NCBI GenBank assembly: GCA_031180725.1
Contig: JAPSLO010000015.1
Span: 1 to 64,000 of the forward strand
DNA: 64,000 nucleotides
Direction of reading: 5' to 3'
Origin: Roseomonas sp.
GTDB taxonomy: Bacteria; Pseudomonadota; Alphaproteobacteria; Acetobacterales; Acetobacteraceae
The notes beneath the pieces were generated by a model, which was given only the letters and a program-made list of their open reading frames with translations, did not search any database and had not been told where the DNA came from. Positions 27,442 to 35,538 of the stretch are shown here, piece after piece; positions within the stretch are counted from its first letter, which is position 1, and every line of letters begins with the position of its first letter. Both the position numbers and the translations under genes were made by a program.

Positions 27442-27718
27442 TTGCGTCGCGGCATTAGCGTGGTCTGCGCGCGCGACCGCAATCGCGGCGCGGGTCGAGG
27501 GCGCGGGATGCGGTCTGGTTCAGGCGCGATCATGCTGCAGGCGGGCTGATGGTTTGACGCGCCGCGGCGCGGCATCTCCCTCCGCCACCTGCAAGGAGGG
27601 CCGGGGCGGGGCGAGCCCGCGCCTTTCGCCGCGCATCTCTCGCCCTCGACGGCCCGTCGCAGTCTTCCCCGCGACGCGCTCTACCGCCCATGGCGCCCAG
27701 CCATGCTATCCTCGCCCC

Positions 27719-28183
27719 GTGCCGATCCGCGCCCTGCCGCCCGAGGAACGCCATCGCCTGGCGCCGCTGCTCGCCGCCTATGCCGAGGAGATGCGCGCCA
27801 GCCTGAACGGCGTCGCCACCGCATCGCCGGCCGAGCAGGCCGCGCTGCTGGCCAGCCATCCCGCCGCCGAAGTGCTGCTGGCCGAGGACGAGGCCGGCAC
27901 ACCGCAAGGCTTCGCCGTGCTCTTCGACCTGCCCGAAATTGTTTTCGCGCGCTGCTGCGGGAACCTTGATGATCTGTTCGTGCGGCCGGAGGCACGGGGC
28001 AGGGGCCTGGCGCGCGCCTTGATCGCCGCTGCGGTGGAACTCGGCCGGGGGCGCGGCTGGAGCCATCTGCGCTGGATCGTGCCAGAGGCCGATGCGGCAG
28101 CGATCGCGCTGTACGACCGGATCGCGCAGCGCGCCGATTGGCGCAGTTATGTCATCCGGTTGGATCCGGAAGCCTCGCTGTAG
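27719..28183 (+). CDS. GNAT family N-acetyltransferase
   Basis: 154 residues from a GTG start at 27719 (MPIRALPPEERHRLAPLL). The acetyl-CoA site is in LDDLFVRPEARGRGLARALI, followed by the GNAT-type end LRWIVPEADAAAIALYDRIA. The upstream part of the open frame lacks protein character. Substrate unknown; convergent with the OtnC gene. Confidence 0.8.
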   Translation: MPIRALPPEERHRLAPLLAAYAEEMRASLNGVATASPAEQAALLASHPAAEVLLAEDEAGTPQGFAVLFDLPEIVFARCCGNLDDLFVRPEARGRGLARALIAAAVELGRGRGWSHLRWIVPEADAAAIALYDRIAQRADWRSYVIRLDPEASL

Positions 28184-28263
28184 CGAAAGGGCGAGGACCC
28201 GCTCTCATGCACGCCTGCGGCTGAGGGCCGGGGCGGGTGCGTGGCGCACTGCAATGCCCACCC

Positions 28264-28899
28264 CTAGCCAAACTTCTCCAGCAGGTCCTCCACCTGCGCC
28301 GGCGTCAGCCGCCGCACGCCCGGCACATCGCGCAGCAGCAGCGCGAGCCGCGCGGCTTCCTCCAGCTCCTCGCTCGCGTACACCGCATCGCGCAGCGTCC
28401 CGCCGCTCACCACTGGGCCGTGATTGGCAAGCAGCAGCGCCTTCGCCGCCTTCGCCGCTTCGAACACCGCCGGTTCCATCGCGGCGTCGCCCGGCCGGTA
28501 GTAGGGGACGCAGGGCAGCCGACGCCCGATGCGCATGACGAAATAGGGCGTCAGTGGCGGGATCTCCGCATCCCCGCCCTCTGGCGCCAGGCAGGAGATC
28601 GCGGTGGCGTAGGTGGAGTGCAGATGCACGACTGCCCCCGCCTCCGGCCGAGCGGTCAGCACGGCGCGGTGCAGGAACACCTCCTTGCTCGGCCGGTCGC
28701 CAGAGATATGCGACCAGTCCGGCCCCAGCTTGCTGATCCGCAGCGGGTCCAGCCGGCCGAGGCAGGAATTGGTGGGCGTCATCAGATAGCCGTCTGGCAA
28801 CCGCACGCTGATATTGCCCGCCGTGCCGACGCTGTAGCCGCGCTCGAAGAGCGATTGCGCCAGCTCTGCCAGTTCCTCCCGCAGCGCGGTCTCAGACAT
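28264..28899 (-). CDS. otnC: 3-oxo-tetronate 4-phosphate decarboxylase (class II aldolase family)
   Basis: 211 residues of the class II aldolase/adducin fold. Zinc ligands are His92 and His94 (VVHLHSTYAT) and His160 (LANHGPVV); the catalytic Glu73 is in PSKEVFLH. TAGNISVRLPDG is the phosphate-binding region. Next to a four-carbon acid sugar kinase it fits OtnC, which turns 3-oxo-tetronate 4-phosphate into dihydroxyacetone phosphate and CO2. Overlaps the kinase gene by 8 bp. Confidence 0.87.
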   Translation of the reverse strand: MSETALREELAELAQSLFERGYSVGTAGNISVRLPDGYLMTPTNSCLGRLDPLRISKLGPDWSHISGDRPSKEVFLHRAVLTARPEAGAVVHLHSTYATAISCLAPEGGDAEIPPLTPYFVMRIGRRLPCVPYYRPGDAAMEPAVFEAAKAAKALLLANHGPVVSGGTLRDAVYASEELEEAARLALLLRDVPGVRRLTPAQVEDLLEKFG

Positions 28900-30175
28900 G
28901 GTCGAAGGCCTTCAGGAAGAAGTCGCGCGCGCCGAAATTGCCACTTTTCAGCGCCAGGTGGATGCCGGCGGGCGTGACGCCGGAGGCGCGCGGAAGGGGA
29001 GCGAAGGTCCAGGGCACGCCTGGGTCGATCTCCGCCCCGATACGCAGCGAGGTGACGCCGAGCCGCGTTACCACCGCGCCGCTGGTTTCGCCGCCTGCCA
29101 CCACCAGGCGCCGCACGCCGCGCGCCACCAGGCCTTCCGCCACCTCGGCCAGCGCCTGCTCCACCAGCGCGCCGGCGGCCTCGCGTCCCAGCTTCTGCTG
29201 CAGCGCGGCGACCTTCTCGGGCGGCGCGCTGGCGGCGATCACCACCGGGCGCGCCGCGTCCAGCCTGCCCTCCACCCACTCCAGCGCCTGCCGTGCCAAG
29301 GCGCTGGCGTCGGGCGTGGCGAGGGCGTTCAGCTCCAGCACCGGCACCTGGTCCCGCGCGAAGCCGATCTGGCCGAGCGTGGCGCGGGAACAGCTTCCCG
29401 CCACCACCGCGCAGAGCCCCTCGGCCTGCGGCAACGCCGCCGCATCGCTGCGCACAGGGAGCAGACCGGCGCGCCGAAAATTCTCCGGCAGGCCCATGGC
29501 CACGCCCGATCCGCCGGTGACCAGGGCATGGGCGGCCACGGCCTCGCCGATGGCGTGCAGATGCGCATCCGTCACCGCATCCACGATGGCGTAGCGCCGG
29601 CCGCTCTCGGCCAGGCGGGTCAGCGCCTGGCGGATCGCGCCGGCGCCCTGCTCGACCACGGGGAAGGACACCAGCCCCACCGCGCCATCGGTCTGGCGCG
29701 ACAGCACGCGCACCAGGTCGGGGTCGCGCATCGGTGTCAGCGGGTGGTTCTCCATCCCGCTTTCGTTCAGCAGCCGTTGCCCGACGAAAAGGTGCCCCTG
29801 GTAGATGCTGCGCCCATTGGCCGGGAAAGCCGGGCAGGCGATTGCGAAGCCGGCCGAGAGCCGCTTCAGCAGCGCGTCCGCCACCGGGCCGATATTGCCC
29901 TGGTCCGTGCTGTCGAAGGTCGAGCAGTATTTGAAGAAGAGCTGCCGCGCACCGGCCGCCAGCAGTGCATCGGCCGCCGCCACGCTTTCCGCCACCGCCT
30001 GCGTCACGGGCGCGGTGCGGGATTTCAGCGCCACCACCACGGCATCGGCCTCGGGCAGATCGCCCTCGGGCACCCCGATCACCTGCACGCAGCTCATGCC
30101 GTTCTTCACCAGCATGGAGGCGAGGTCCGTCGCGCCGGTGAAGTCGTCCGCGACGCAGCCGAGCAGCAGGGGCAT
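28892..30175 (-). CDS. otnK: 3-oxo-tetronate kinase (four-carbon acid sugar kinase family)
   Basis: 427 residues. N-terminal DUF1537 sugar-binding region with LLGCVADDFTGATDLASMLV and FKYCSTFDSTDQGNIGP; C-terminal nucleotide-binding region with RLVVAGGETSGAVV and LALKSGNFGARDFF. It phosphorylates 3-oxo-tetronate before OtnC acts. The ATG at 30175 (MPLLLGCVADD) is chosen. The matching isomerase and dehydrogenase of the erythronate/threonate route are not in the window. Confidence 0.88.
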   Translation of the reverse strand: MPLLLGCVADDFTGATDLASMLVKNGMSCVQVIGVPEGDLPEADAVVVALKSRTAPVTQAVAESVAAADALLAAGARQLFFKYCSTFDSTDQGNIGPVADALLKRLSAGFAIACPAFPANGRSIYQGHLFVGQRLLNESGMENHPLTPMRDPDLVRVLSRQTDGAVGLVSFPVVEQGAGAIRQALTRLAESGRRYAIVDAVTDAHLHAIGEAVAAHALVTGGSGVAMGLPENFRRAGLLPVRSDAAALPQAEGLCAVVAGSCSRATLGQIGFARDQVPVLELNALATPDASALARQALEWVEGRLDAARPVVIAASAPPEKVAALQQKLGREAAGALVEQALAEVAEGLVARGVRRLVVAGGETSGAVVTRLGVTSLRIGAEIDPGVPWTFAPLPRASGVTPAGIHLALKSGNFGARDFFLKAFDHV

Positions 30176-30196
30176 GAGCGTTTCCTCGTATGATCC

Positions 30197-30359
30197 AGGG
30201 TCCAAACCCAATCAGCTTCCGGTCGGCTGGCCGGTCCCGGGCGACATCCGCGGCGTCGGGCCGCCTGCCGATGCAACCAGCATCGGCGGCGCGGCCCTCC
30301 TGGCGGACTGCCACTCGGTCCTCGGCCATCCGCCTCGGGTCCGATTGGGTTTGGACCCT
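30197..30359. repeat. Palindromic element with 17-bp terminal inverted repeats (MITE-like)
   Basis: AGGGTCCAAACCCAATC (30197-30213) and its exact reverse complement (30343-30359) bracket 129 bp. The inside is also partly self-complementary, with CCGATGC/GCATCGG near the centre. It fills the gap between otnK and the cupin gene. No transposase. It could be a nonautonomous mobile element or an intergenic palindromic repeat. Confidence 0.65.
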
Positions 30360-30834
30360 AGAACGGCGTGCCGTCCTTGCGGCTGTAGCGCCAGCTTCCG
30401 TCCGGCGCCAACTCCGCCTTTAGGTCGTCATCCGGATAGGTCACGGCATCGCCGGGGCTGCGGTCGCCGATCTCCAGATACAGCACATCGGTGCTGCCCC
30501 GGTTCACCAGGCAGTGGGCATCCCCCGTGCCGGCGGCGAAGCCGGCGCACATGCCTGGGCGCAGCGGCGTCTCGCCCGCATCGGTCAGCAGGGTGGGCTC
30601 GCCTTCCAGCACATAGATGAACTCGTCCTGGGTGCGGTGGGCATGGCGCAGGGCGGAAGCGGCGCCGGGCGGCAGCCGCGTCAGGTTCACGCCGAAATTG
30701 CGCAGGCCGAAGAGATCCCCCAGCACCCGCTTCTCCCGCCCGCCGATCTTCGCAGCGAGGTCGGGCGGATAGCCGCTTCGCCGCGCACGCGGCGACACGT
30801 CGCGCGCGACCAGCGTGATGGGCTTCTCAGCCAT
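30358..30834 (-). CDS. Cupin domain protein
   Basis: 158 residues with a single cupin barrel: NFGVNLTRLPPGAASALRHA gives the first motif (HAHRTQDEFIYVLEGEPTLL), and GFAAGTGDAHCLVNRGS the second. Metal ligands His/His/Glu/His are present. It ends the six-gene pterin-like operon, its ATG overlapping the methyltransferase stop by 8 bp. Possible sugar or small-molecule isomerase or binding role; not defined. The last two bases of the reading frame fall in the palindromic repeat. Confidence 0.83.
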   Translation of the reverse strand: MAEKPITLVARDVSPRARRSGYPPDLAAKIGGREKRVLGDLFGLRNFGVNLTRLPPGAASALRHAHRTQDEFIYVLEGEPTLLTDAGETPLRPGMCAGFAAGTGDAHCLVNRGSTDVLYLEIGDRSPGDAVTYPDDDLKAELAPDGSWRYSRKDGTPF

Positions 30835-31708
30835 GTTCCCCTCCGGGCAAGGCCATGACATCGCGATGGGCCACGCGGGCCGAGAGCCGGCCGGCGCGTG
30901 CCTGCGTCGCACGCTCCGCCATCCAGGCCGAGATGCGCTCTGCGCCCCCGCGCTCCTGGCGCAGCGCCGCCTCGGCATGGCCCTCGGCCAGCGCCATCGC
31001 CATGGAGGAGGCACGGCGCGGCACGATCCAGTCGCTCGGCGCCGTCAGCACCTCATAGCCGCGCCTGCCGAAGACTTCGGCCAGCGCGGCCGGCGCCGCG
31101 GCGCCCAGCGCCTTGCCGCCGAAGCCCTTGTCGCGCCCCTGGTCACGGGCGAAGCCGCGCGCCACCAGGGCATCGGCCGGGTGCGGCGGGGCGAAGCGCG
31201 CCCGGCCGGCGACATTCAGCGCTGCATAGAAGGGCAGGCGCCGCGCGGCACAGGCCTCTGCCATCCGCTCCAGCCATTCGGCGCCGACCAGGTCGCAGAG
31301 CGCGCTGCTCACCACCGCATCCACCTGATGCAGCGGCAGGTTCTCCGGCGATTCGCGCAGGTCCGCCACCAGCCCTTCCACGCGCCAGGCGCCCTGCGGG
31401 CTGTGCACCAGCAGGGTGCGCCTGTTCGGCCAGGTCACGCCCCAGCCCACCAGCGCGGCGCGTTCCGCGATGGTCTCGAAGGCGCGCTCGACCAGTTCCG
31501 CATCGGCGTCCACCAGCGTCCAGGCCTGGGCGCGGCCGATGAAATGGCCAAGCCAGCGCAACAGCGCCCCCGTGCCCGCGCCGAGATCGAGGATGCGCGG
31601 CCGCGCCGGGAGCACCGCCGCCAGGCGCTGCGCCAGCCCGACATCGCGGGCGGCGGCATCGAAGGGCTCGCGGAGATCCAGCCAGTCCCCGTCGAAGCTC
31701 TCGCTCAT
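30827..31708 (-). CDS. Class I SAM-dependent methyltransferase
   Basis: 293 residues with a Rossmann methyltransferase core. Motif I is RILDLGAGTGALLRWLG (about 38-54), the acidic end of strand 2 is WTLVDADAEL, and motif IV is around VDAVVSSALCDLV. It overlaps the glycosyltransferase gene by four bases and the cupin by eight. Acceptor unknown; the operon suggests a pterin-like or glycosylated metabolite. Confidence 0.83.
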   Translation of the reverse strand: MSESFDGDWLDLREPFDAAARDVGLAQRLAAVLPARPRILDLGAGTGALLRWLGHFIGRAQAWTLVDADAELVERAFETIAERAALVGWGVTWPNRRTLLVHSPQGAWRVEGLVADLRESPENLPLHQVDAVVSSALCDLVGAEWLERMAEACAARRLPFYAALNVAGRARFAPPHPADALVARGFARDQGRDKGFGGKALGAAAPAALAEVFGRRGYEVLTAPSDWIVPRRASSMAMALAEGHAEAALRQERGGAERISAWMAERATQARAGRLSARVAHRDVMALPGGEHG

Positions 31709-32745
31709 ACGGCTTTTCCGATCTCTGCCGCGAAGGCCGTGGCGCGGTCGTCCCAGCGCGGCAACTTCTGGCCCGCCTGCCAGGCGGCCTCCGCCATCTC
31801 GGCGCGCAGATCGGTGTCGAAGATCGCCCGGCGCATCGCCTTGCCGAGCGAGACGGTATCGCCGGGCGGCGAGATCACGCCCGCCTCCATTGGCACCACC
31901 TGCGCGATGGCGCCGCCGGCGGTGATGGCCAGCGGCACGCCGCGCGCCAGCGCCTCCGCCGCCACCATGCCGTAGCCCTCATGCCAAGTGGCCAGGGCAA
32001 AGAGATCGGCCGTCTCCCAGAAAGGCTCCAGCCCATCTGGCGGCACTTCGCCCGCGAAAGTCACGCGGCGCTGCAGGCCCAGCTCCTCCACCAGCGCCAC
32101 GAGCCCATCCGCATAGACCCTGTCATGCGCGCCGCCGACGATGGTCAGCGTCCAATCCAGGTCGGTCAGCCGGCCCAGCGTGCGCAGCAGCACGTCATGT
32201 CCCTTGCGCGGCACCAGCAGCCCGATAGAGAGGATGGCGCAGCCCGGCCCGCCCGATCCCTTGCTGCGCGGTGCGGGATCCGTGCCGGGCTCCACCACGC
32301 CGATGCGGTCCGCGGCCACGCCGAAGCGGGTTGCCAGGTCCTTCGCCGTCTCGGTGCTCGGCACGATGCAGCGTGCCAGGCGAGGAAACAGCGCGGTCTC
32401 TGCCGCGCGCAACGCCTGTAAGGCGGGCTCCGGCAGGCCGTGCTCCAGCGAGGTCGGGTGATGGATCAACCCAACTGCATGCCGCCGCGCCAGGTCCTCC
32501 GCCAGCGGAGCGAAGGCAGGCAGGCCGAGCCCGTCGATGACGATGCGCGTCGCGTCCGGGATCCGGCCCAGCACGGCGGCCGTCTCGGCGGTGGCCAGAT
32601 CGTCCGGCAGCGGATGGCGGCCGTGCAGCTCCACCACCTCCACCCGGTGGCCCTGCGCGCGCAGCCCTTCGACGATGCGGCGGTCATAGAGATAGCCGCC
32701 CGAGATGGTGGTGAAGGGCGCGGGGACGAGGAAGGCGATATCCAT
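31705..32745 (-). CDS. Glycosyltransferase family 4-type protein
   Basis: 346 residues, GT-B fold. The N terminus DIAFLVPAPFTTISGGYLYD is the acceptor-side glycine-rich loop. SIGLLVPRKGHDVLLRTL and HEGYGMVAAEALARGVP are the donor-site motifs with the E-x7-E pattern. Two bases separate it from the PTPS gene. It likely transfers a sugar to a small molecule made by the neighbouring enzymes; the sugar and acceptor cannot be told. Confidence 0.85.
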   Translation of the reverse strand: MDIAFLVPAPFTTISGGYLYDRRIVEGLRAQGHRVEVVELHGRHPLPDDLATAETAAVLGRIPDATRIVIDGLGLPAFAPLAEDLARRHAVGLIHHPTSLEHGLPEPALQALRAAETALFPRLARCIVPSTETAKDLATRFGVAADRIGVVEPGTDPAPRSKGSGGPGCAILSIGLLVPRKGHDVLLRTLGRLTDLDWTLTIVGGAHDRVYADGLVALVEELGLQRRVTFAGEVPPDGLEPFWETADLFALATWHEGYGMVAAEALARGVPLAITAGGAIAQVVPMEAGVISPPGDTVSLGKAMRRAIFDTDLRAEMAEAAWQAGQKLPRWDDRATAFAAEIGKAV

Positions 32746-32747
32746 GG

Positions 32748-33146
32748 TCAGACGGGTCCTTCGAAGGCGGCCCAGGCGACATGGCTTTCGCGCAGCAGCA
32801 CCTTCAGGCCGGTTACGCCCTTGCCGCCTTCGCCGAGCCGCCCGTCGCGGCAGGCCTTCGCCAGTTCCTGATGGATGTGGAGGCAGAGATACTCGGTGGT
32901 GGTGTTCTTTCCCGCGAAGGCGGGCTCCGCATCCAGGTTGCGGTAGTCGAGCGGCGCCAGCACGCTGCGCAGCACCTCCTTCGCCAAGCCGATATCGATC
33001 AGCAGGTGCAGATCGTCCAGCTTGGGTGCCCGGAACTCCGCCTCCACCACGAAGGTCGCGCCATGCAGCCGCTGCGCGGGGCCGAAGGCCTCGCCGCGGA
33101 AACTGTGGGCGATCATGATGTGGTCCACGACCGTCAGGCTGAACAT
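32748..33146 (-). CDS. Divergent 6-pyruvoyl-tetrahydropterin synthase family protein
   Basis: 132 residues of the PTPS/QueD fold. His14 (IMIAHSF) and His28 (RLHGATF) match two zinc ligands, but the usual HGH motif reads HGA, so the third ligand position is Ala30. The catalytic Cys before HGH is absent (GPAQRLHG), and the usual LDH reads LDY. The C-terminal Glu remains in LLRESHVAW. The fold is clear; ordinary QueD or PTPS chemistry is doubtful. Central gene of the six-gene operon. Confidence 0.82.
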   Translation of the reverse strand: MFSLTVVDHIMIAHSFRGEAFGPAQRLHGATFVVEAEFRAPKLDDLHLLIDIGLAKEVLRSVLAPLDYRNLDAEPAFAGKNTTTEYLCLHIHQELAKACRDGRLGEGGKGVTGLKVLLRESHVAWAAFEGPV

Positions 33147-33166
33147 CGGGCGAGGCTCGCTCTCTC

Positions 33167-34144
33167 TTATATATAGGTGACCACGGGGCAGAGCGGCTGC
33201 GGCGTGCCTTCTGCCGGCAGCAGCAGGGCGCTCATCCGCGCCGGCAGTTCGGCAAACGGTATGTCGGGCCCCAGCAGCGCATCCAGCCTTGCATCGGCCA
33301 GCAGCGACAGCGCGAGCGCCATCCGCTGCGCATGGCTCCGCCGCCCGCGCATTGCGCCCGCCACCGCGCCCACCTGGCTGGAGATCAGCGAGAGCCGCTT
33401 CGCGTGGAAAGCCTCGCCCAGCGGCAGCGTGGCTTGCCGGTCGCCGAACCAGCTCGCCTCCACCACGCGGGCCTCGAAGCCGCAGCGATCCAGCGCCAGG
33501 CGCAGCCCGGCCTCGCTGGCCGAGGCATGGATCACCAGATCGCGCTCCGCCGGTGCGTCATCCGGCGCGCAGAAGCGGGCGCCGAGTGCTTCCACCACCG
33601 CACGCCGCGCCGGGTCCGTGTCGCAGACAGCCAGGTCCAGCCCCGGGATGCGCGCCAGCAGGAAGGCGGCGAGCAGCCCCACCACGCCGGCGCCCACCAC
33701 CAGTACGCGCTCACCCAGCATCGGCCGCGCATCCCACAGGATGTTCACCGCCGTCTCCATATTCGCCGCCAGCACGGCGCGCCGGTCCGGCACCTCATCC
33801 GGCACAGGGATGCACAGCGAGGATGGCGCCAGGAAGGCATCATGGTGCGGATGCAGGCAGAAGACCCTCCGCCCGCGCAGCGCACCCGGCCCGTCCTGCA
33901 CCACGCCCACTGCCGCATAGCCGTAGGAGACGGGAAAGGGGAAATCGCCCTGCTGCAGGGGCGCGCGCATTGCCGCCCATTGGCTTTCCGGCACGCGCCC
34001 GGTGAAGACCAGCCGCTCCGTCCCGCGCGAGATGCCGCTGGCGCGCGTCACCACCAGCGCCTGATCCTGGCCCGGCGCCGGCAAGTCCTGCGTGCGGATC
34101 TCCGCCCGGCCCGGTCCGACGATCCAGAGCGCCCGCGCCTTCAT
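33167..34144 (-). CDS. MDR-family dehydrogenase (BchC-like)
   Basis: 325 residues of the medium-chain dehydrogenase/reductase superfamily. The NAD(P) fold is seen in GERVLVVGAGVVGLLAAFLL. Instead of the zinc-binding Cys motif near residue 38 it has ASGISRGTERLVF, and ANMETAVNILWDA and ASWFGDRQATLPLGEAFHAK recall the bacteriochlorophyllide dehydrogenase BchC group. No other bch genes are here, so that function is not claimed. The ATG at 34144 overlaps the RibD-type gene by four bases. Confidence 0.8.
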   Translation of the reverse strand: MKARALWIVGPGRAEIRTQDLPAPGQDQALVVTRASGISRGTERLVFTGRVPESQWAAMRAPLQQGDFPFPVSYGYAAVGVVQDGPGALRGRRVFCLHPHHDAFLAPSSLCIPVPDEVPDRRAVLAANMETAVNILWDARPMLGERVLVVGAGVVGLLAAFLLARIPGLDLAVCDTDPARRAVVEALGARFCAPDDAPAERDLVIHASASEAGLRLALDRCGFEARVVEASWFGDRQATLPLGEAFHAKRLSLISSQVGAVAGAMRGRRSHAQRMALALSLLADARLDALLGPDIPFAELPARMSALLLPAEGTPQPLCPVVTYI

Positions 34145-34923
34145 GGCGAGCAACAGGGCGGCAGCGCGCGGTTCAGCGCGACATCGCAGAGGATGTCCTC
34201 GCCCAGCGGCCACACGCGCCAGTCACAACGCAGGCCATCGCTGATCTGCGCGGCCTCCGGCAGGCTGAAGGCAGGAATGCCGGAGCCCAGCAGCAGCGGC
34301 GCCACAGTCAGATGCAGCCGGTCCAGGCAGCCCGCTGCCAGGAAGCCCGACACCGTCCGCCCGCCGCCCTCCACGAAGATGCGGCGCAACCTGCGCGCCG
34401 CCAGCGCCCGCAGCAGCGCCGGCAGATCGAGCCCCTTCGCGCCCCGCGCCACGCGCAAGACCTCTGCCTGCCCATGCGTCGCCGGCCCATCGCAGGCCGT
34501 GACCAGCAAGGTCGGCGCCGCGCCGTCGCGGAACACACGATGCGTCGCCGGCAGCCGACGTGCCGCATCCAGCACCACGCGCACCGGGTTCGGGCCCGGT
34601 ACCTCGCGCGTCGTCAGGCGCGGGTCGTCATGCCGCACCGTACCTGCGCCCACCAGCACCGCATCACACAGCGCGCGCAGCCGATGCGTGTGCAGGATGT
34701 CGCCGCGGCCGCCGATCCACTGGCTGTTCCCGCCGGCCGTCGCGATACGCCCATCCAAGGTCTGCGCCAGCCGCCCGATGACGACACAACCATCGGCCGC
34801 GACCGGCGGCGCCAACACAGGACCGAACAACTCGCCCAAGGGCCCCGGCGGTACGGGCGCGCCAACTCGCGCCGCCAGCAGCGCGCGCCATTCCTCGTGA
34901 CCGGCTGGGCGATCATGCATCAC
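34141..34923 (-). CDS. RibD C-terminal/dihydrofolate reductase-like protein
   Basis: 260 residues. GCVVIGRLAQTLDGRIATAGGNSQ and LCDAVLVGAGTVRHDDPRLTTR are the RibD reductase motifs; RIFVEGGGRTVSGFLAAG is the NADPH-binding end. There is no deaminase domain, so it is not a full RibD. It would reduce a pyrimidine, pterin or similar ring carbonyl with NADPH. First gene of the six-gene operon. Either of two adjacent ATGs could be the start. Confidence 0.84.
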   Translation of the reverse strand: MMHDRPAGHEEWRALLAARVGAPVPPGPLGELFGPVLAPPVAADGCVVIGRLAQTLDGRIATAGGNSQWIGGRGDILHTHRLRALCDAVLVGAGTVRHDDPRLTTREVPGPNPVRVVLDAARRLPATHRVFRDGAAPTLLVTACDGPATHGQAEVLRVARGAKGLDLPALLRALAARRLRRIFVEGGGRTVSGFLAAGCLDRLHLTVAPLLLGSGIPAFSLPEAAQISDGLRCDWRVWPLGEDILCDVALNRALPPCCSP

Positions 34924-35019
34924 ACACAGCTATGCCGAACGCCCCGCGCGGCGTCCACCTGTCGCGGGTCTGCGCAGGGGAGCGGCGGTTTCCGGGGACG
35001 CTGCCCCCGGGGCCCCGCC

Positions 35020-35039
35020 GGGGAGCCGAGGGGCTCCCC
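35020..35039. terminator. Hairpin in GC-rich palindromic spacer
   Basis: GGGGAGCC/GGCTCCCC form a stem in the spacer 34924-35133, which lies after the flgN-like gene and before the RibD-type gene. Flanking G-runs and C-runs (34995-35020, 35066-35117) allow further pairing. It may end flagellar transcription or be a repeat like that at 17289-17475, since both carry GGACCCC-CGCC blocks. Confidence 0.45.
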
Positions 35040-35133
35040 GGACCCCGCCATCTGTTGGGGCAGAGCGGGAGGGGGCACCGAACGAGCGCCTCGCCCAGCG
35101 AGAGCGCCCCGCCCCCTCAAGACGCTCCTTGTC

Positions 35134-35538
35134 TCAGACCCGCGACAGGACGGAAACCGGCGCGGGGCGCCCTTCCTGGGCGCGGCCGAGGGCGCCGTAG
35201 GTGCCCGGGCCTTTTGGCCTGGCGGCGCCGGCGATGGTTTCGATCACGCGGGATTGCAGGGCGATGGCGCGTTCCAGCAGGCGGCGGTTTTCCGCCGTCA
35301 GTTCGCGCAGGTGGCCGGCGATTTCCTCGGCGCGTGCGCGGTCCGGGCCGGTGGCCTGCAACCCGGTGCGGTGGGCCGCGTCGAAGGCGGCGGCGAAGGC
35401 GTCGCTGGCCTGGCGTTTTGCCGTGGCCAGTTCCGCTGCGGCCGGCAGGTCCAGCCGGGCCAGCGCCGCGTTTTCGGCGCGCAGGGCGTCCGCCAGCCGC
35501 ACCGCGGCCAGCATCAGGGGTTCCAGCATCGCGGTCAT
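35134..35538 (-). CDS. FlgN-like flagellar protein
   Basis: 134 residues, mostly helical and Ala/Leu/Arg-rich. The heptad-like LADALRAENAALARLDL and ENRRLLERAIALQSRVIETI regions and the C-terminal YGALGRAQ are typical of alphaproteobacterial FlgN-like proteins, chaperones for hook-associated proteins. The ATG at 35538 overlaps the upstream gene by four bases. The family call rests on pattern and context. Confidence 0.7.
   Translation of the reverse strand: MTAMLEPLMLAAVRLADALRAENAALARLDLPAAAELATAKRQASDAFAAAFDAAHRTGLQATGPDRARAEEIAGHLRELTAENRRLLERAIALQSRVIETIAGAARPKGPGTYGALGRAQEGRPAPVSVLSRV

Noticed and set aside
33167-34144. Calling the MDR dehydrogenase bchC outright
   Set aside because: Similarity is by memory of motifs only, and there are no neighbouring bacteriochlorophyll genes. 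Left as BchC-like.
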